A DNA stretch of 40,846 bases, from contig JADGQV010000007.1 of the NCBI GenBank assembly GCA_017881465.1, positions 1 to 40,846 on the forward strand, in the 5' to 3' direction. This document shows positions 1 through 7,252 of the stretch, piece after piece. The DNA comes from Gemmatimonadaceae bacterium. Its GTDB lineage: Bacteria; Gemmatimonadota; Gemmatimonadetes; Gemmatimonadales; Gemmatimonadaceae. Within the stretch, counting starts at the first letter, position 1. Every line of letters starts with the position of its first letter. The notes below the pieces were generated by a model. That model made no database searches. It saw only the letters and a program-made list of their open reading frames with translations, and was not told where the DNA came from. Made by a program: the position numbers and the translations under genes.

Positions 1-1
1 C

Positions 2-223
2 ATAGCAACTGCCATTCTGGACTACTCGATACGCACGAGAGCTGATCTCATCGCCATCGCCACGAGTGGGAGTGGTGGAATGAGCCGGTTGGTGTTCGGA
101 ACTGTCGCCGACGAGGTCACGCGAAAATCGCTGACGTCTCTTCTCGTGTTTCACCCGAAACGCAGCGCAGCTACCGACAACACACCGGAGCGCTCCGAAG
201 CCCAGACTCAGGCGGGCGCGTAA
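2..223 (+). CDS. Universal stress protein, C-terminal end (5' cut by window)
   Basis: Frame 2 is open from the window edge to TAA at 221-223 and gives 73 residues. It contains the nucleotide-loop half of a UspA domain: a hydrophobic strand with RADLIAIAT, then SGSGGMSRLVFGTVADEV, which matches the G-2X-G-9X-G(S/T) pattern with T for S, then the closing strand SLLVF. The last 20 or so residues are a polar tail. USP domains bind ATP or AMP and act in the cytoplasm in stress and growth arrest. It resembles the second domain of the tandem USP at 34500-35474, so the whole protein is probably also a tandem USP. It lies directly upstream of the calcium-ATPase gene. Confidence 0.85.
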   Translation: MATAILDYSIRTRADLIAIATSGSGGMSRLVFGTVADEVTRKSLTSLLVFHPKRSAATDNTPERSEAQTQAGA

Positions 224-378
224 ATGTCCGCGCTTTGCACGTCGGTCCGCTCGGGATCTCACATCTCTTCGAGTTGCTGAAGGGGTACTTCACAGAGTAC
301 GACGCGCGCGAAGCCTCGTTCGGTGAGGACGTTCCCTTGCAGGCAACGGCTGAGCGCTGCGAAGTGGGGAGCTTCTGA
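46..378 (+). pseudogene. Coding-like remnant, possibly HypA-like C-terminus
   Basis: Frame 1 is open from 46 to a TGA at 376-378 that overlaps the ATPase ATG by one base. From about position 220 onward it looks coding: roughly four in five third positions are G or C, and the peptide has a plausible fold, with segments HVGPLGISHLFELLKGYF and EDVPLQATAERCEVGSF. No ATG or GTG start lies in frame; TTG at 235 is the only nearby candidate, and the 5' part would overlap the USP gene in another frame. The spacing of beta strand, helix and terminal Cys loosely recalls the nickel chaperone HypA just before its zinc finger. That identification is weak. It may be the 3' end of a gene whose front was deleted, or a coupled upstream ORF for the ATPase. 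Confidence 0.3.
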
Positions 379-3116
379 TGTCCAGCGCACAAGGCGGGCC
401 GCTCAAGGGCACGATCGGCGGTGCGCCACTCACGCCTCCGTGGCACGCGTTACCCGCGCACGAAGTGCTGTCGGCCGTAGATGGCGATGCCAGCGGACTC
501 TCGGAAGCGGAAGCGGCTCGCCGACTCGCGCATTATGGGCCCAATGTCCTCTCCGTCACACCCGCGGAGGCGGCGTGGCGCATTCTCATCAGGCAGGCCC
601 GGAGTGTCGTCGTCGGCCTTCTCGTCGTTGCGACCGTACTCGCCTGGTGGACATCCGATGTCGTAGACGCCGGGGCAATTCTCACCGTGCTTCTCTTGAA
701 CGTCGGGATCGGCTTCGCGACTGAGCTCCGGGCGCGCCGGGCGGTGGAGGCGCTGCTGCGGCTCGACACGCCGAGCGCCGTGGTGGTGAGAGAAGGCGGC
801 GTACGCGCCGTGGATGCGGGTGAGCTCGTTACCGGCGACGTCATCGAGCTCGAGCCCGGACAGGCCGTTCCGGCCGACGCGCGTTTGCTCGTCGCGACTG
901 CGCTCCAGACCGTCGAGGCGTCACTCACCGGCGAGTCGACGGCCGTCGCGAAGAGCGCCGAAGCGGAACTCGCAGCCGACACGTCCCTACCCGACCGGGT
1001 GACGATGGTCTACAAAGGTACGACCGTGGCCGACGGCGTCGCGCGGGCCGTGGTCGTCGCCACTGGGATGCGGACGGAGGTCGGGCGGATCGGCACACTC
1101 GTCGGCGCGATTCGCGAGGAGCCCACTCTCCTCGAGCGGCGGCTCGATTCGTTGGGCCGTCGACTTGCCGGAGTGGCTGTGGCGGTCGGGATCCTCGTGG
1201 CGCTCGTGGCGTTGTATCGGGGCGACTACCTGGCCGCTGTGCTTCAGACTGGCATCGCCGTCGCCATCGCGGCCGTCCCCGAGGGACTTCCCGCCGTGGT
1301 CACGATGACAATGGCCATCGCGACACGCCGTATGGCACGCCGTCATGCGCTGACGCGCAGACTCCCTGCGGTCGAGACCCTCGGATCCGTCACGGTCATC
1401 TGTACCGACAAGACGGGCACGCTCACCGCTGGTCAGCAGACGGTGACGACAATCTGGCTTCCAAAGGTCGAGGTCGAGGTGACTGACGACGGCACGGGCG
1501 GTGGTGGCGCCTTCATTGCGGGCGGCGAGCCCCTCGGGTCCGCCGACCAACGGCGGCTACGCGAGGCGCTGAGCATCGGCGCGCTGGCGAACCGCGCGGA
1601 GATTCGGCGGGCCAATGAACACTGGGAGGGCAGGGGCGACCCGTCGGAGGTGGCGCTCCTCCTTGCGGCACGGAAGGGCGGGCTGCTTCGTCCGGCACTT
1701 CTTCGGGATTGGCCAGAAGTAAGTGAGCTCCCGTTTTCCAGTGCGCGGATGATGATGGCGACCTTCCATCGTGACAGGAGCGGCGACCTCGTGGCCTTCG
1801 CCAAGGGCGCGCATGACCGCGTGCTCGCGCTGTGCGCATGGGTCGGCAGCGACGCCAGAGACGTGGCGCTCGATTCTGAGTGGCAGCGCGTCGTCGACGA
1901 GCAGGCATCGACGATGGCGTCGCGCGGACTGCGCGTCTTCGCTCTCGCCATGGGCAGCGTAGCGGAGGCTGATGAACCCGCCCTGCGCGATCTTCGGTTC
2001 GTTGGCCTCGCGGGGATGACCGACCCGCCTGCTCCGGGCGTCGTCGAGACGATCGCGACGTTGCGCGGCGCTGGCATCCGGACGGTGATGCTCACCGGTG
2101 ACCATCGGGCGACTGCCCGCGCCGTGGCACAGAGTGTCGGCCTCGTGCCAGACGAGCACGAGACGCTCGACGGCCGCGACGTCGATCGCCTCTCCGACGA
2201 CGAGCTGACGAGTCGTGCATCGGGCATCGGCGTGGTGAGCCGGGCCAGTCCCGAGGGCAAGCTGCGGATCATCACCGCATTGCAACGACGGGGCGATATC
2301 GTTGCGATGCTGGGCGACGGGATCAACGACGCCGCGGCACTGAAGAAGGCCGACATCGGCGTCGCGATGGGGCGTCGCGGCACCGACGCGGCGAAAGAAG
2401 TGGCGGGCGTGGTGCTCGAGGACGACCGTTTCCAGACAATCGCGGCCGCTGTCGAGGAGGGGCGTGTCGTCTTCGACAACATTCGCAAGTTCGTGTTCTA
2501 TCTCTTCAGCTGCAATCTCGGTGAGATCCTCGCCCTGCTCGGTGCGGGTCTCACCGGCCTGCCGCTGCCGATGACGCCTCTCCAAATCCTTTGGCTGAAC
2601 CTGGTGACGGACACCTTCCCAGCGCTGGCGCTGGCTCTCGAGCCCGCGGACCCGACGGTGATGCACCGGCCGCCGCGCGAGCCAAAAACACCATTGCTGT
2701 CGCGCGGCATGCTGCGGCTAACTGTTCTCTACGCGCTACTGATCGCCGCCCTGACGATAGTGGCGCTTGTCTGGGGATTGCGCGAGTGGCCCGGTGAGCC
2801 CGCGCGCGCAGTGACGCTCAGCTTCACGACGCTGGCGCTTGCGCAGATCTTCCATCTTGGCAACGCTCGAAGCACGCAACACGTCGTGAGCCGGCATCGC
2901 GCGTTGACCAATCGGTACGCGCTGGGCGCGGTGGTGCTGACCGTGGCGCTGCAGGTGCTTGCCGTCGTCGCTCCACCGCTGGGCCGGGCACTGGGGACGG
3001 CGCCCCTGAGCGCCAGAGGATGGATCATCGCCGTGGCACTTGGCGCGATTCCGGCCTTGCTGGGGCAAGGATGGAAGCTCTTGCGCCGTCGCCAGCCTGA
3101 TCCAATCTCGCGCTGA
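378..3116 (+). CDS. Calcium-type P-type ATPase (P2A, CtpF-like)
   Basis: This 912-residue protein is a cation-pumping ATPase of the plasma membrane. Seen in order: a cation-ATPase N-terminal domain (LSEAEAARRLAHYGPN), the actuator loop TGES near residue 184, the membrane motif PEGLPA near residue 301 that supplies ion ligands, the phosphorylation motif DKTGTLT with Asp344, the hinge motif GDGIND near residue 646, and a C-terminal membrane block containing the family motif LWLNLVTD. Length and motifs fit SERCA/PMCA-type bacterial pumps. Mycobacterial CtpF, a DosR-regulon member of about 905 residues, is the closest parallel known to me. The ATG at 378 follows GGGGAG at about 366 and overlaps the preceding TGA, which suggests translational coupling. 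Calcium as substrate is inferred from the family. Confidence 0.93.
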   Translation: MSSAQGGPLKGTIGGAPLTPPWHALPAHEVLSAVDGDASGLSEAEAARRLAHYGPNVLSVTPAEAAWRILIRQARSVVVGLLVVATVLAWWTSDVVDAGAILTVLLLNVGIGFATELRARRAVEALLRLDTPSAVVVREGGVRAVDAGELVTGDVIELEPGQAVPADARLLVATALQTVEASLTGESTAVAKSAEAELAADTSLPDRVTMVYKGTTVADGVARAVVVATGMRTEVGRIGTLVGAIREEPTLLERRLDSLGRRLAGVAVAVGILVALVALYRGDYLAAVLQTGIAVAIAAVPEGLPAVVTMTMAIATRRMARRHALTRRLPAVETLGSVTVICTDKTGTLTAGQQTVTTIWLPKVEVEVTDDGTGGGGAFIAGGEPLGSADQRRLREALSIGALANRAEIRRANEHWEGRGDPSEVALLLAARKGGLLRPALLRDWPEVSELPFSSARMMMATFHRDRSGDLVAFAKGAHDRVLALCAWVGSDARDVALDSEWQRVVDEQASTMASRGLRVFALAMGSVAEADEPALRDLRFVGLAGMTDPPAPGVVETIATLRGAGIRTVMLTGDHRATARAVAQSVGLVPDEHETLDGRDVDRLSDDELTSRASGIGVVSRASPEGKLRIITALQRRGDIVAMLGDGINDAAALKKADIGVAMGRRGTDAAKEVAGVVLEDDRFQTIAAAVEEGRVVFDNIRKFVFYLFSCNLGEILALLGAGLTGLPLPMTPLQILWLNLVTDTFPALALALEPADPTVMHRPPREPKTPLLSRGMLRLTVLYALLIAALTIVALVWGLREWPGEPARAVTLSFTTLALAQIFHLGNARSTQHVVSRHRALTNRYALGAVVLTVALQVLAVVAPPLGRALGTAPLSARGWIIAVALGAIPALLGQGWKLLRRRQPDPISR

Positions 3117-3152
3117 CAACTTGCCGCTGTCTCCCGATCAGAGGTTTCATCC

Positions 3153-4223
3153 GTGACCGCGCCCACCATTCTCGTACCACGAAGCGCAGCGCGTGCGCGG
3201 GCTCTTTTCGACCTCACATCAACGCAGCGGAAACTGTTCGGAGCGTTTCTGATGTTTCACGGCTTGGCTCACGCCGGAGTCGGGGTGTGGGCGAGCGAGA
3301 CGGGCCGCTGGTGGATCGTCACTTCGCTGTGGGAGCTCGGGATGGTCGGCTTCCTGGCGGCGGGTTTCGGTGCGTTGGGAGTTGCGGCGCTTCGGCCTTA
3401 CTGGCGCGGCCTCACCGTCGTCGCGGCAGTGGGATCATTCCTCCTCTTCCTGCTGGCGCCGAGTGGGTTGTTTGTCGTGGGGATGGCGATCGACGTCATG
3501 GCGGTTGTGTTCGTCATCTACTCTCGTGATGCCTCGCCGCCGGACAATCCCGTGCTCGGAGGCCGCGGACGAGTCGGCCGCAGCCTCCGAGCGGTCATCG
3601 CCTGGGCCATTCTCATCTACGTCACATTGGTGCTCGCGCTCCGTCCGTGGAATTCACGTTGGGGGACCACTGACGCCGAGTTCGCGATGCCCCTTCCCGG
3701 TGACCAGCTCATGCCCGTCGCTCACTACCGAATCGATCACGCGATCACGATCAACGCGCCGGTTGAAGCGGTCTGGCCATGGCTCATACAGATCGGCCAG
3801 GATCGTGGTGGGTTCTACAGTTATTCGAACCTCGAAAACACAATCGGCGCCCAGGTCACCAATGCCGATCGGATCGTTCCCGAGTGGCAACAGCGGTACA
3901 TCGGGGAGGTCGTGCGCTCAGTCCCTCCAAATTGGATGGGGGGAGTGTTTGGAAAAGAGATAGGCTGGCGAGTCGCTCAGATCGTCCCTGGCCGCGCAAT
4001 CGTTCTCGAAGGCTGGGGTGCATTTGTGCTCGTTCCTACGGATCAGCGCACGACGCGGCTGCTGATCCGCCTGCGTGGCCCAGGCACGCCGAGCTTGCAG
4101 AGTGTTGCCCTGTCGCCGCTCGGAGTACTGGGCTTCGAACCCGCCCATTTCATCATGGAGCGCAGGATGCTTCTCGGGATCAAGGACCGGGCGGAGCGCG
4201 GAAGATCGCCGACCGCCTCCTGA
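3153..4223 (+). CDS. Membrane protein with C-terminal SRPBCC domain
   Basis: The 356-residue product starts at GTG 3153, 36 bases after the ATPase stop, with AGAGG upstream. Residues of about 25-125 form three or four hydrophobic helices (LFGAFLMFHGLAHAGVGVW, a leucine-rich helix SFLLFLLAPSGLFVVGMAI, VVFVIYS), and a further helix is centred near residue 155 (VIAWAILIYVTLVLAL). The rest is a soluble START/SRPBCC-like fold beginning ITINAPVEAVWPWLIQIGQ, with the characteristic GGFYSY segment. SRPBCC folds bind hydrophobic ligands; the ligand here is unknown. The gene is co-directional with the ATPase and likely in its transcript. The next transcription unit starts with its own conserved element 5 bases downstream. 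Confidence 0.75.
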   Translation: MTAPTILVPRSAARARALFDLTSTQRKLFGAFLMFHGLAHAGVGVWASETGRWWIVTSLWELGMVGFLAAGFGALGVAALRPYWRGLTVVAAVGSFLLFLLAPSGLFVVGMAIDVMAVVFVIYSRDASPPDNPVLGGRGRVGRSLRAVIAWAILIYVTLVLALRPWNSRWGTTDAEFAMPLPGDQLMPVAHYRIDHAITINAPVEAVWPWLIQIGQDRGGFYSYSNLENTIGAQVTNADRIVPEWQQRYIGEVVRSVPPNWMGGVFGKEIGWRVAQIVPGRAIVLEGWGAFVLVPTDQRTTRLLIRLRGPGTPSLQSVALSPLGVLGFEPAHFIMERRMLLGIKDRAERGRSPTAS

Positions 4224-4228
4224 GCCGG

Positions 4229-4270
4229 GTGAGGAAAACTCTCACAAAAAAACAGCACATCTCCGACGGA
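4229..4270 (+). promoter_or_regulatory. Shared upstream element, copy A
   Basis: This element begins with GTGAGGAAAACTCTCAC (4229-4245), which has perfect 5-bp inverted arms GTGAG and CTCAC around 7 bases, followed by an A7 run and a CAG-N3-ATC core. It matches 40 of 42 bases without gaps to 21708-21749, which precedes the paralogous gene at the same distance (ATG 32 bases after the block in each case). The core spacing CTCAC-N7-CAG-N3 is also kept at 27251 and 29061. It is read as an operator or activator site; the protein that binds is unknown. Confidence 0.6.
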
Positions 4271-4301
4271 CGCGGACCACTTGCGGTTGCACATTCAGAT
4301 C

Positions 4302-4562
4302 ATGGGATTCTACGAAGAAAGACCTCCGCGTCACGGACACCGCACTCCGTCCGAGTTGGCTGAAGACGAGATCCTCTCGGCGCTTCACGGAGATTTCTGT
4401 GGGATGCCGGAAGCTAAGAAAGAGCCTCGACCAACGACTGATACCGAACGCGTGCGTTTGACGCACGTCGCACTACTGCCGTGGGCTGACGCGCATCCCT
4501 TCACAGCAACATCGGTGAAGCAGCCTCGTGGTAGGGCGGGCAGCGCCCCAACTCCAATCTAA
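4302..4562 (+). CDS. Small HGHR-box protein, stand-alone copy
   Basis: The 86-residue product is homologous to the first 80 or so residues of the fused protein at 21781-23037. Conserved stretches include PPRHGHR, PSELAEDEIL, a LHG/IHG step and WADAHP. The start chosen is ATG 4302 because the paralogue also begins at the equivalent ATG with Met-Gly. No domain was recognised; the His/Arg-rich N-terminus followed by an acidic amphipathic helix suggests a binding or tag segment. The stop is 42 bases before the USP gene it is fused to in the other copy, so the two products probably work together. It could be a separate protein, or the result of a mutation that split a once-fused gene. Confidence 0.7.
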   Translation: MGFYEERPPRHGHRTPSELAEDEILSALHGDFCGMPEAKKEPRPTTDTERVRLTHVALLPWADAHPFTATSVKQPRGRAGSAPTPI

Positions 4563-4604
4563 CAATCTGCGCGGACGAAGTAGCGCAAGGAGCAAAAACG
4601 AGCC

Positions 4605-5567
4605 ATGACAACGCAGACAGCTGAGACGCCGGCCGCGGAATCAAAATCTTCGTCAGTCGCGCGAGGATTTCGTCACCTCTTCCGGCCCGGTACTTCATTC
4701 AAGCTCCTGCTGGCCATCAAAAACGATGACAATGCTCGAGCCGCGATTCGCGTGACCGATGCTCTGACCGCACGAGGCGCGGTGCCGACGGTTATTCGTG
4801 CCACCGAGGTGATGGCACCTGTTCCCGGGACTCCTGACTCGATGGTGTTTTTCGCCGAGGCCGTTCTCGGGGAAGACTTCCACGAGGCACAGGTGCATTC
4901 CCTCCGTGCGTTGATTGAAAGCACCACGGGGATGGCTCAACCATGGGCCGTAACAAGCGTGACGGGGGATCCAGCTCTCTGTATCACGGAGGAAACACAA
5001 GCAACAGACTCCGAGCTTCTGGTGATAGGGATCCACCGGCACGGCGCGTTCGAGCAGGCAATCGGTGAGAACACTGCCACTCGCGTGATGGCAAGGGCAG
5101 CCGTACCAGTGCTTGGCGTGCGTCCGGCATTATCAGGATTGCCGCGGCGAATCATGGTCGCCACCGACTTCGGAAACGCCAGCCGCGAAGCTGCTCACCT
5201 CGCCGCAAACCTGGCCGATCCGGGCGGTTCCGTGATCCTCGTTCACGCGAGTCTGCCAACACCGATCGTTGAAGAGGGAGACGAGGGTGCGGCTCTCGTA
5301 CAGACTGAGGGAATCGAACACGCCTTTCTCCACCTTACCGATGAGATCAGTGAAGGCAAATCGATTCAGGTTGAAACCGTTAGCCGCACCGGCGATGCCG
5401 GCGCGCAGCTGATGGCTGCGGCAGCACTGATCTCGCCCGATCTGATCACGATTGCGAGCCAGCGACATCACCTCATCACCCGCCTGATTCTCGGAAGTGT
5501 TACCAGGAAGCTTGTGCGGGAAGGGAGCTGGTCGATGCTCATCGCGCCACCTGCCAGAAGTGGCTAA
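4605..5567 (+). CDS. Tandem-domain universal stress protein (copy 1)
   Basis: The 320-residue protein has two USP domains, about residues 25-165 and 170-318. The first starts TSFKLLLAIKNDD and ends VPVLGVRP; its nucleotide-loop region reads GIHRHGAFEQAIGENTATRV, a divergent version. The second starts RRIMVATDFGNASREA and ends WSMLIAP; its loop reads ASQRHHLITRLILGSVTRKL, lacking the glycine pair but keeping GS. Nucleotide binding is therefore uncertain. ATG 4605 follows AAGGAG at about 4590. The second domain differs from that of the copy at 21781-23037 by about 21 substitutions over some 150 residues (counted by eye). Length and two-domain form match mycobacterial DosR-regulon USPs such as Rv1996 and Rv2623. 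The 3' end overlaps the convergent membrane-protein gene by 4 bases. Confidence 0.9.
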   Translation: MTTQTAETPAAESKSSSVARGFRHLFRPGTSFKLLLAIKNDDNARAAIRVTDALTARGAVPTVIRATEVMAPVPGTPDSMVFFAEAVLGEDFHEAQVHSLRALIESTTGMAQPWAVTSVTGDPALCITEETQATDSELLVIGIHRHGAFEQAIGENTATRVMARAAVPVLGVRPALSGLPRRIMVATDFGNASREAAHLAANLADPGGSVILVHASLPTPIVEEGDEGAALVQTEGIEHAFLHLTDEISEGKSIQVETVSRTGDAGAQLMAAAALISPDLITIASQRHHLITRLILGSVTRKLVREGSWSMLIAPPARSG

Positions 5568-5875
5568 CGAGCGCGGGTGTCATCTCCGGGCCGCGTGTGC
5601 ATGAGCGCAAATCCTGCGAGCACCGCAAGGAGCGCGTACATCACCAAGCCGAAAACGCACGCCGGAAGACCGAAAATCGTCCCCGGTGCTCCGACTGATG
5701 GACACGAGGCAGCTGTTCCGCTGAGCTCCCGGTACGTGAGAGTTCCTGAAAAGGCGACTCCCGCCAAGCTTACCGCGAACACGATCCACAGCATTCTGCG
5801 CAGAAACCCGGTACCGTCATTATCACTGCTCATTTGTAAGTCCTGTGTGCTCTCCGAGGTCTCGTCCTTCGTCAT
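5564..5875 (-). CDS. Small membrane protein with conserved cysteines, VKOR-like layout
   Basis: The product is 103 residues with two hydrophobic helices (LWIVFAVSLAGVAFSGTL at about 30-47, and CVFGLVMYALLAVLAGFAL at about 73-91). Between them is an extracytoplasmic-looking loop with SCPSVGAPGTIFGLPAC. A Cys-loop-Cys before a FGLP-type turn and a MY motif recalls half of a vitamin K epoxide reductase or related thiol-redox membrane protein, but the CXXC motif is absent, so the function is not assigned. Its ATG overlaps the stop of the upstream BaeRF gene by 4 bases (ATGA), so the two are translationally coupled. The 3' end overlaps the USP stop on the other strand by 4 bases. Confidence 0.75.
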   Translation of the reverse strand: MTKDETSESTQDLQMSSDNDGTGFLRRMLWIVFAVSLAGVAFSGTLTYRELSGTAASCPSVGAPGTIFGLPACVFGLVMYALLAVLAGFALMHTRPGDDTRAR

Positions 5876-6984
5876 GGCGTAGCGCTGTCGTTGTACGCCA
5901 AGCGATATCGCAGCCGCGCTGCCATGCCCCCATGCGCATCCAGCTGTTCCGCGGCGGCTCCCGACACTTCCTCCACCATGGCACCTTGATCGATCGCTGA
6001 TCGAACCGCATCCTCGGCCTCTGCGGCATGGTTCTCCAGATAGCGGTGTGTCAGGAATAGGTCTCGTACACGGCGCTGATCGAGAGTTTCTCTCGTAGCG
6101 GCGGGTCCCAGCGCGCCCAGCCCGGTCGCTCCGCCGCTATCGGCGATCTCGGCGATGCGCGCCGCATCCATTGCATTGCGCAGTGTCGACGCCCCCACGC
6201 GTGCCGCCTCCGCCAGATCAGCTTTCGAGGCGTGGATATCAAGAGACTCGACATTCAGAATGCGGTCTCTCGCGAGCGAAGACAGCCTCTCCGCCAGCTG
6301 TCGGCCAACCTTCGGAATACCACCCGTGACGATCCATCCCTCGGCGCCCGCGACATGCATCGCGCGCTCGGCAGCGTCCGCGAGCATGCGATTCGTCCCT
6401 GCCAGCAAGCTCTCTTGAGCTTCGTCATGGCCGGTGGCACCGCGGGTGCCCGAGTGGAAACCCGGCCGGGGTGCGTCACCCATATGCGAAGGCTGCATGA
6501 CCGTGTGATGCGCGTGCAGCGTTTCGATATGCTCGATCTTGCCGCGATAATACCGGTTTACATCCGCTCTCTTAGAGTCCACGAGCACTATAGCGACAGG
6601 CCGGATCTCTTTCAGCGCGCGCATGTAGGGCGCCATACTAATCCCAGTGCTCCACACGGCCTGCGTCGGCATCGTAACGGGGAGCGGCGACGCTTCGTGC
6701 AAGCGATCAGCCGTTATGAACGCGGCCCAGCCGTGCGCTTCCACGTTCCCGGTGAACGCTTCGAGCTCATGGTCCAGCAAGCGCACGCATTGTTCGAAGT
6801 CTTCGCGCTCCGCGTGCGGCGACCCTGCCAGCCAGACGCGCAGATCATCCAGGCTGTGGTCAAGCTGCACCCGCCACGCGCGCTGTTGCGCGGGGTCACT
6901 CGCGGTCCCATCGAGATATACACTCAGAACGCGCGTGCCTCTGAGCGAATGTTCCAGCGCGACCAGCTGTGAGAAGTTTAGCAT
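5872..6984 (-). CDS. BaeRF family protein (bacterial release-factor-like, Rv2629 type)
   Basis: The 370-residue protein matches the bacterial archaeo-eukaryotic release factor (BaeRF) superfamily. It has an N-terminal strand VLSVYLDG, a central strand/turn VAIVLVDSKRADVNRYYRG followed by an acidic strand, a segment GGIPKVGRQLAERL near residue 215, and a C-terminal helical part with RDLFLTHRYLE and AIDQGAMVEEVSGAAAEQL. The family resembles eRF1 domains 2 and 3 and is thought to act at ribosomes, though the canonical GGQ is absent here. Rv2629, a DosR-regulon gene, belongs to this superfamily. It is the first gene of a two-gene minus-strand operon. A site like the shared element (7021-7037) lies 37-53 bases upstream of its ATG. 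Confidence 0.8.
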   Translation of the reverse strand: MLNFSQLVALEHSLRGTRVLSVYLDGTASDPAQQRAWRVQLDHSLDDLRVWLAGSPHAEREDFEQCVRLLDHELEAFTGNVEAHGWAAFITADRLHEASPLPVTMPTQAVWSTGISMAPYMRALKEIRPVAIVLVDSKRADVNRYYRGKIEHIETLHAHHTVMQPSHMGDAPRPGFHSGTRGATGHDEAQESLLAGTNRMLADAAERAMHVAGAEGWIVTGGIPKVGRQLAERLSSLARDRILNVESLDIHASKADLAEAARVGASTLRNAMDAARIAEIADSGGATGLGALGPAATRETLDQRRVRDLFLTHRYLENHAAEAEDAVRSAIDQGAMVEEVSGAAAEQLDAHGGMAARLRYRLAYNDSATP

Positions 6985-7020
6985 GCGACTGCACGGTACA
7001 TCCCTCCGACTTTCAGCGCA

Positions 7021-7037
7021 GTCAGGAAAACTCGCAG
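7021..7037. promoter_or_regulatory. Partial copy of the shared upstream element (G)
   Basis: The sequence GTCAGGAAAACTCGCAG matches 14 of 17 bases of the element core at 4229-4245 and 21708-21724. It lies 37-53 bases upstream of the BaeRF start on the minus strand. AGGCATTAC follows 10 bases to its right, resembling AGGCATTCC at 29074-29082. The inverted arms are mostly lost, so this is a weaker case than copies A-D. Confidence 0.4.
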
Positions 7038-7174
7038 TGGTGTGTAGGCATTACTCGCACTCAGCCCGCCGAACCCCGGGAGTGAACACCGACGGGGAAA
7101 ACCGGGCACCGAACCATCGAGTCGATTGTCGCGACCATGGGTGAACGGGCCGCGGCCTGAGAGAACGAACGTCA

Positions 7175-7205
7175 GGGCATCCCGCACGGAGCACGCGGGA
7201 TGCCC
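7175..7205 (+). other. Perfect 11-bp hairpin in the 6985-7252 intergenic region
   Basis: GGGCATCCCGC (7175-7185) and GCGGGATGCCC (7195-7205) are perfect inverted repeats around a 9-base loop, followed by TTATA. This could be a factor-independent terminator with a poor U tract or the base of a structured 5' leader for the fusion gene at 7253. The 100 bases before it contain GGGGAAAACC, GGGTGAACGGGCC and GAACGTCAG, which loosely recall blocks of the c-di-AMP (ydaO) riboswitch but do not satisfy its full consensus. No gene upstream on the plus strand needs a terminator here. Confidence 0.55.
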
Positions 7206-7252
7206 TTATAGACGCGAGTCTGAAGCAAGAGTACCGTGAGCATATACGGCGC

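Noticed and set aside
4227-4260. Element A as a DosR box
   Set aside because: The mycobacterial box has GGGACT and AGTCCC half-sites; these are absent, so a DosR orthologue binding the same sequence is not supported.
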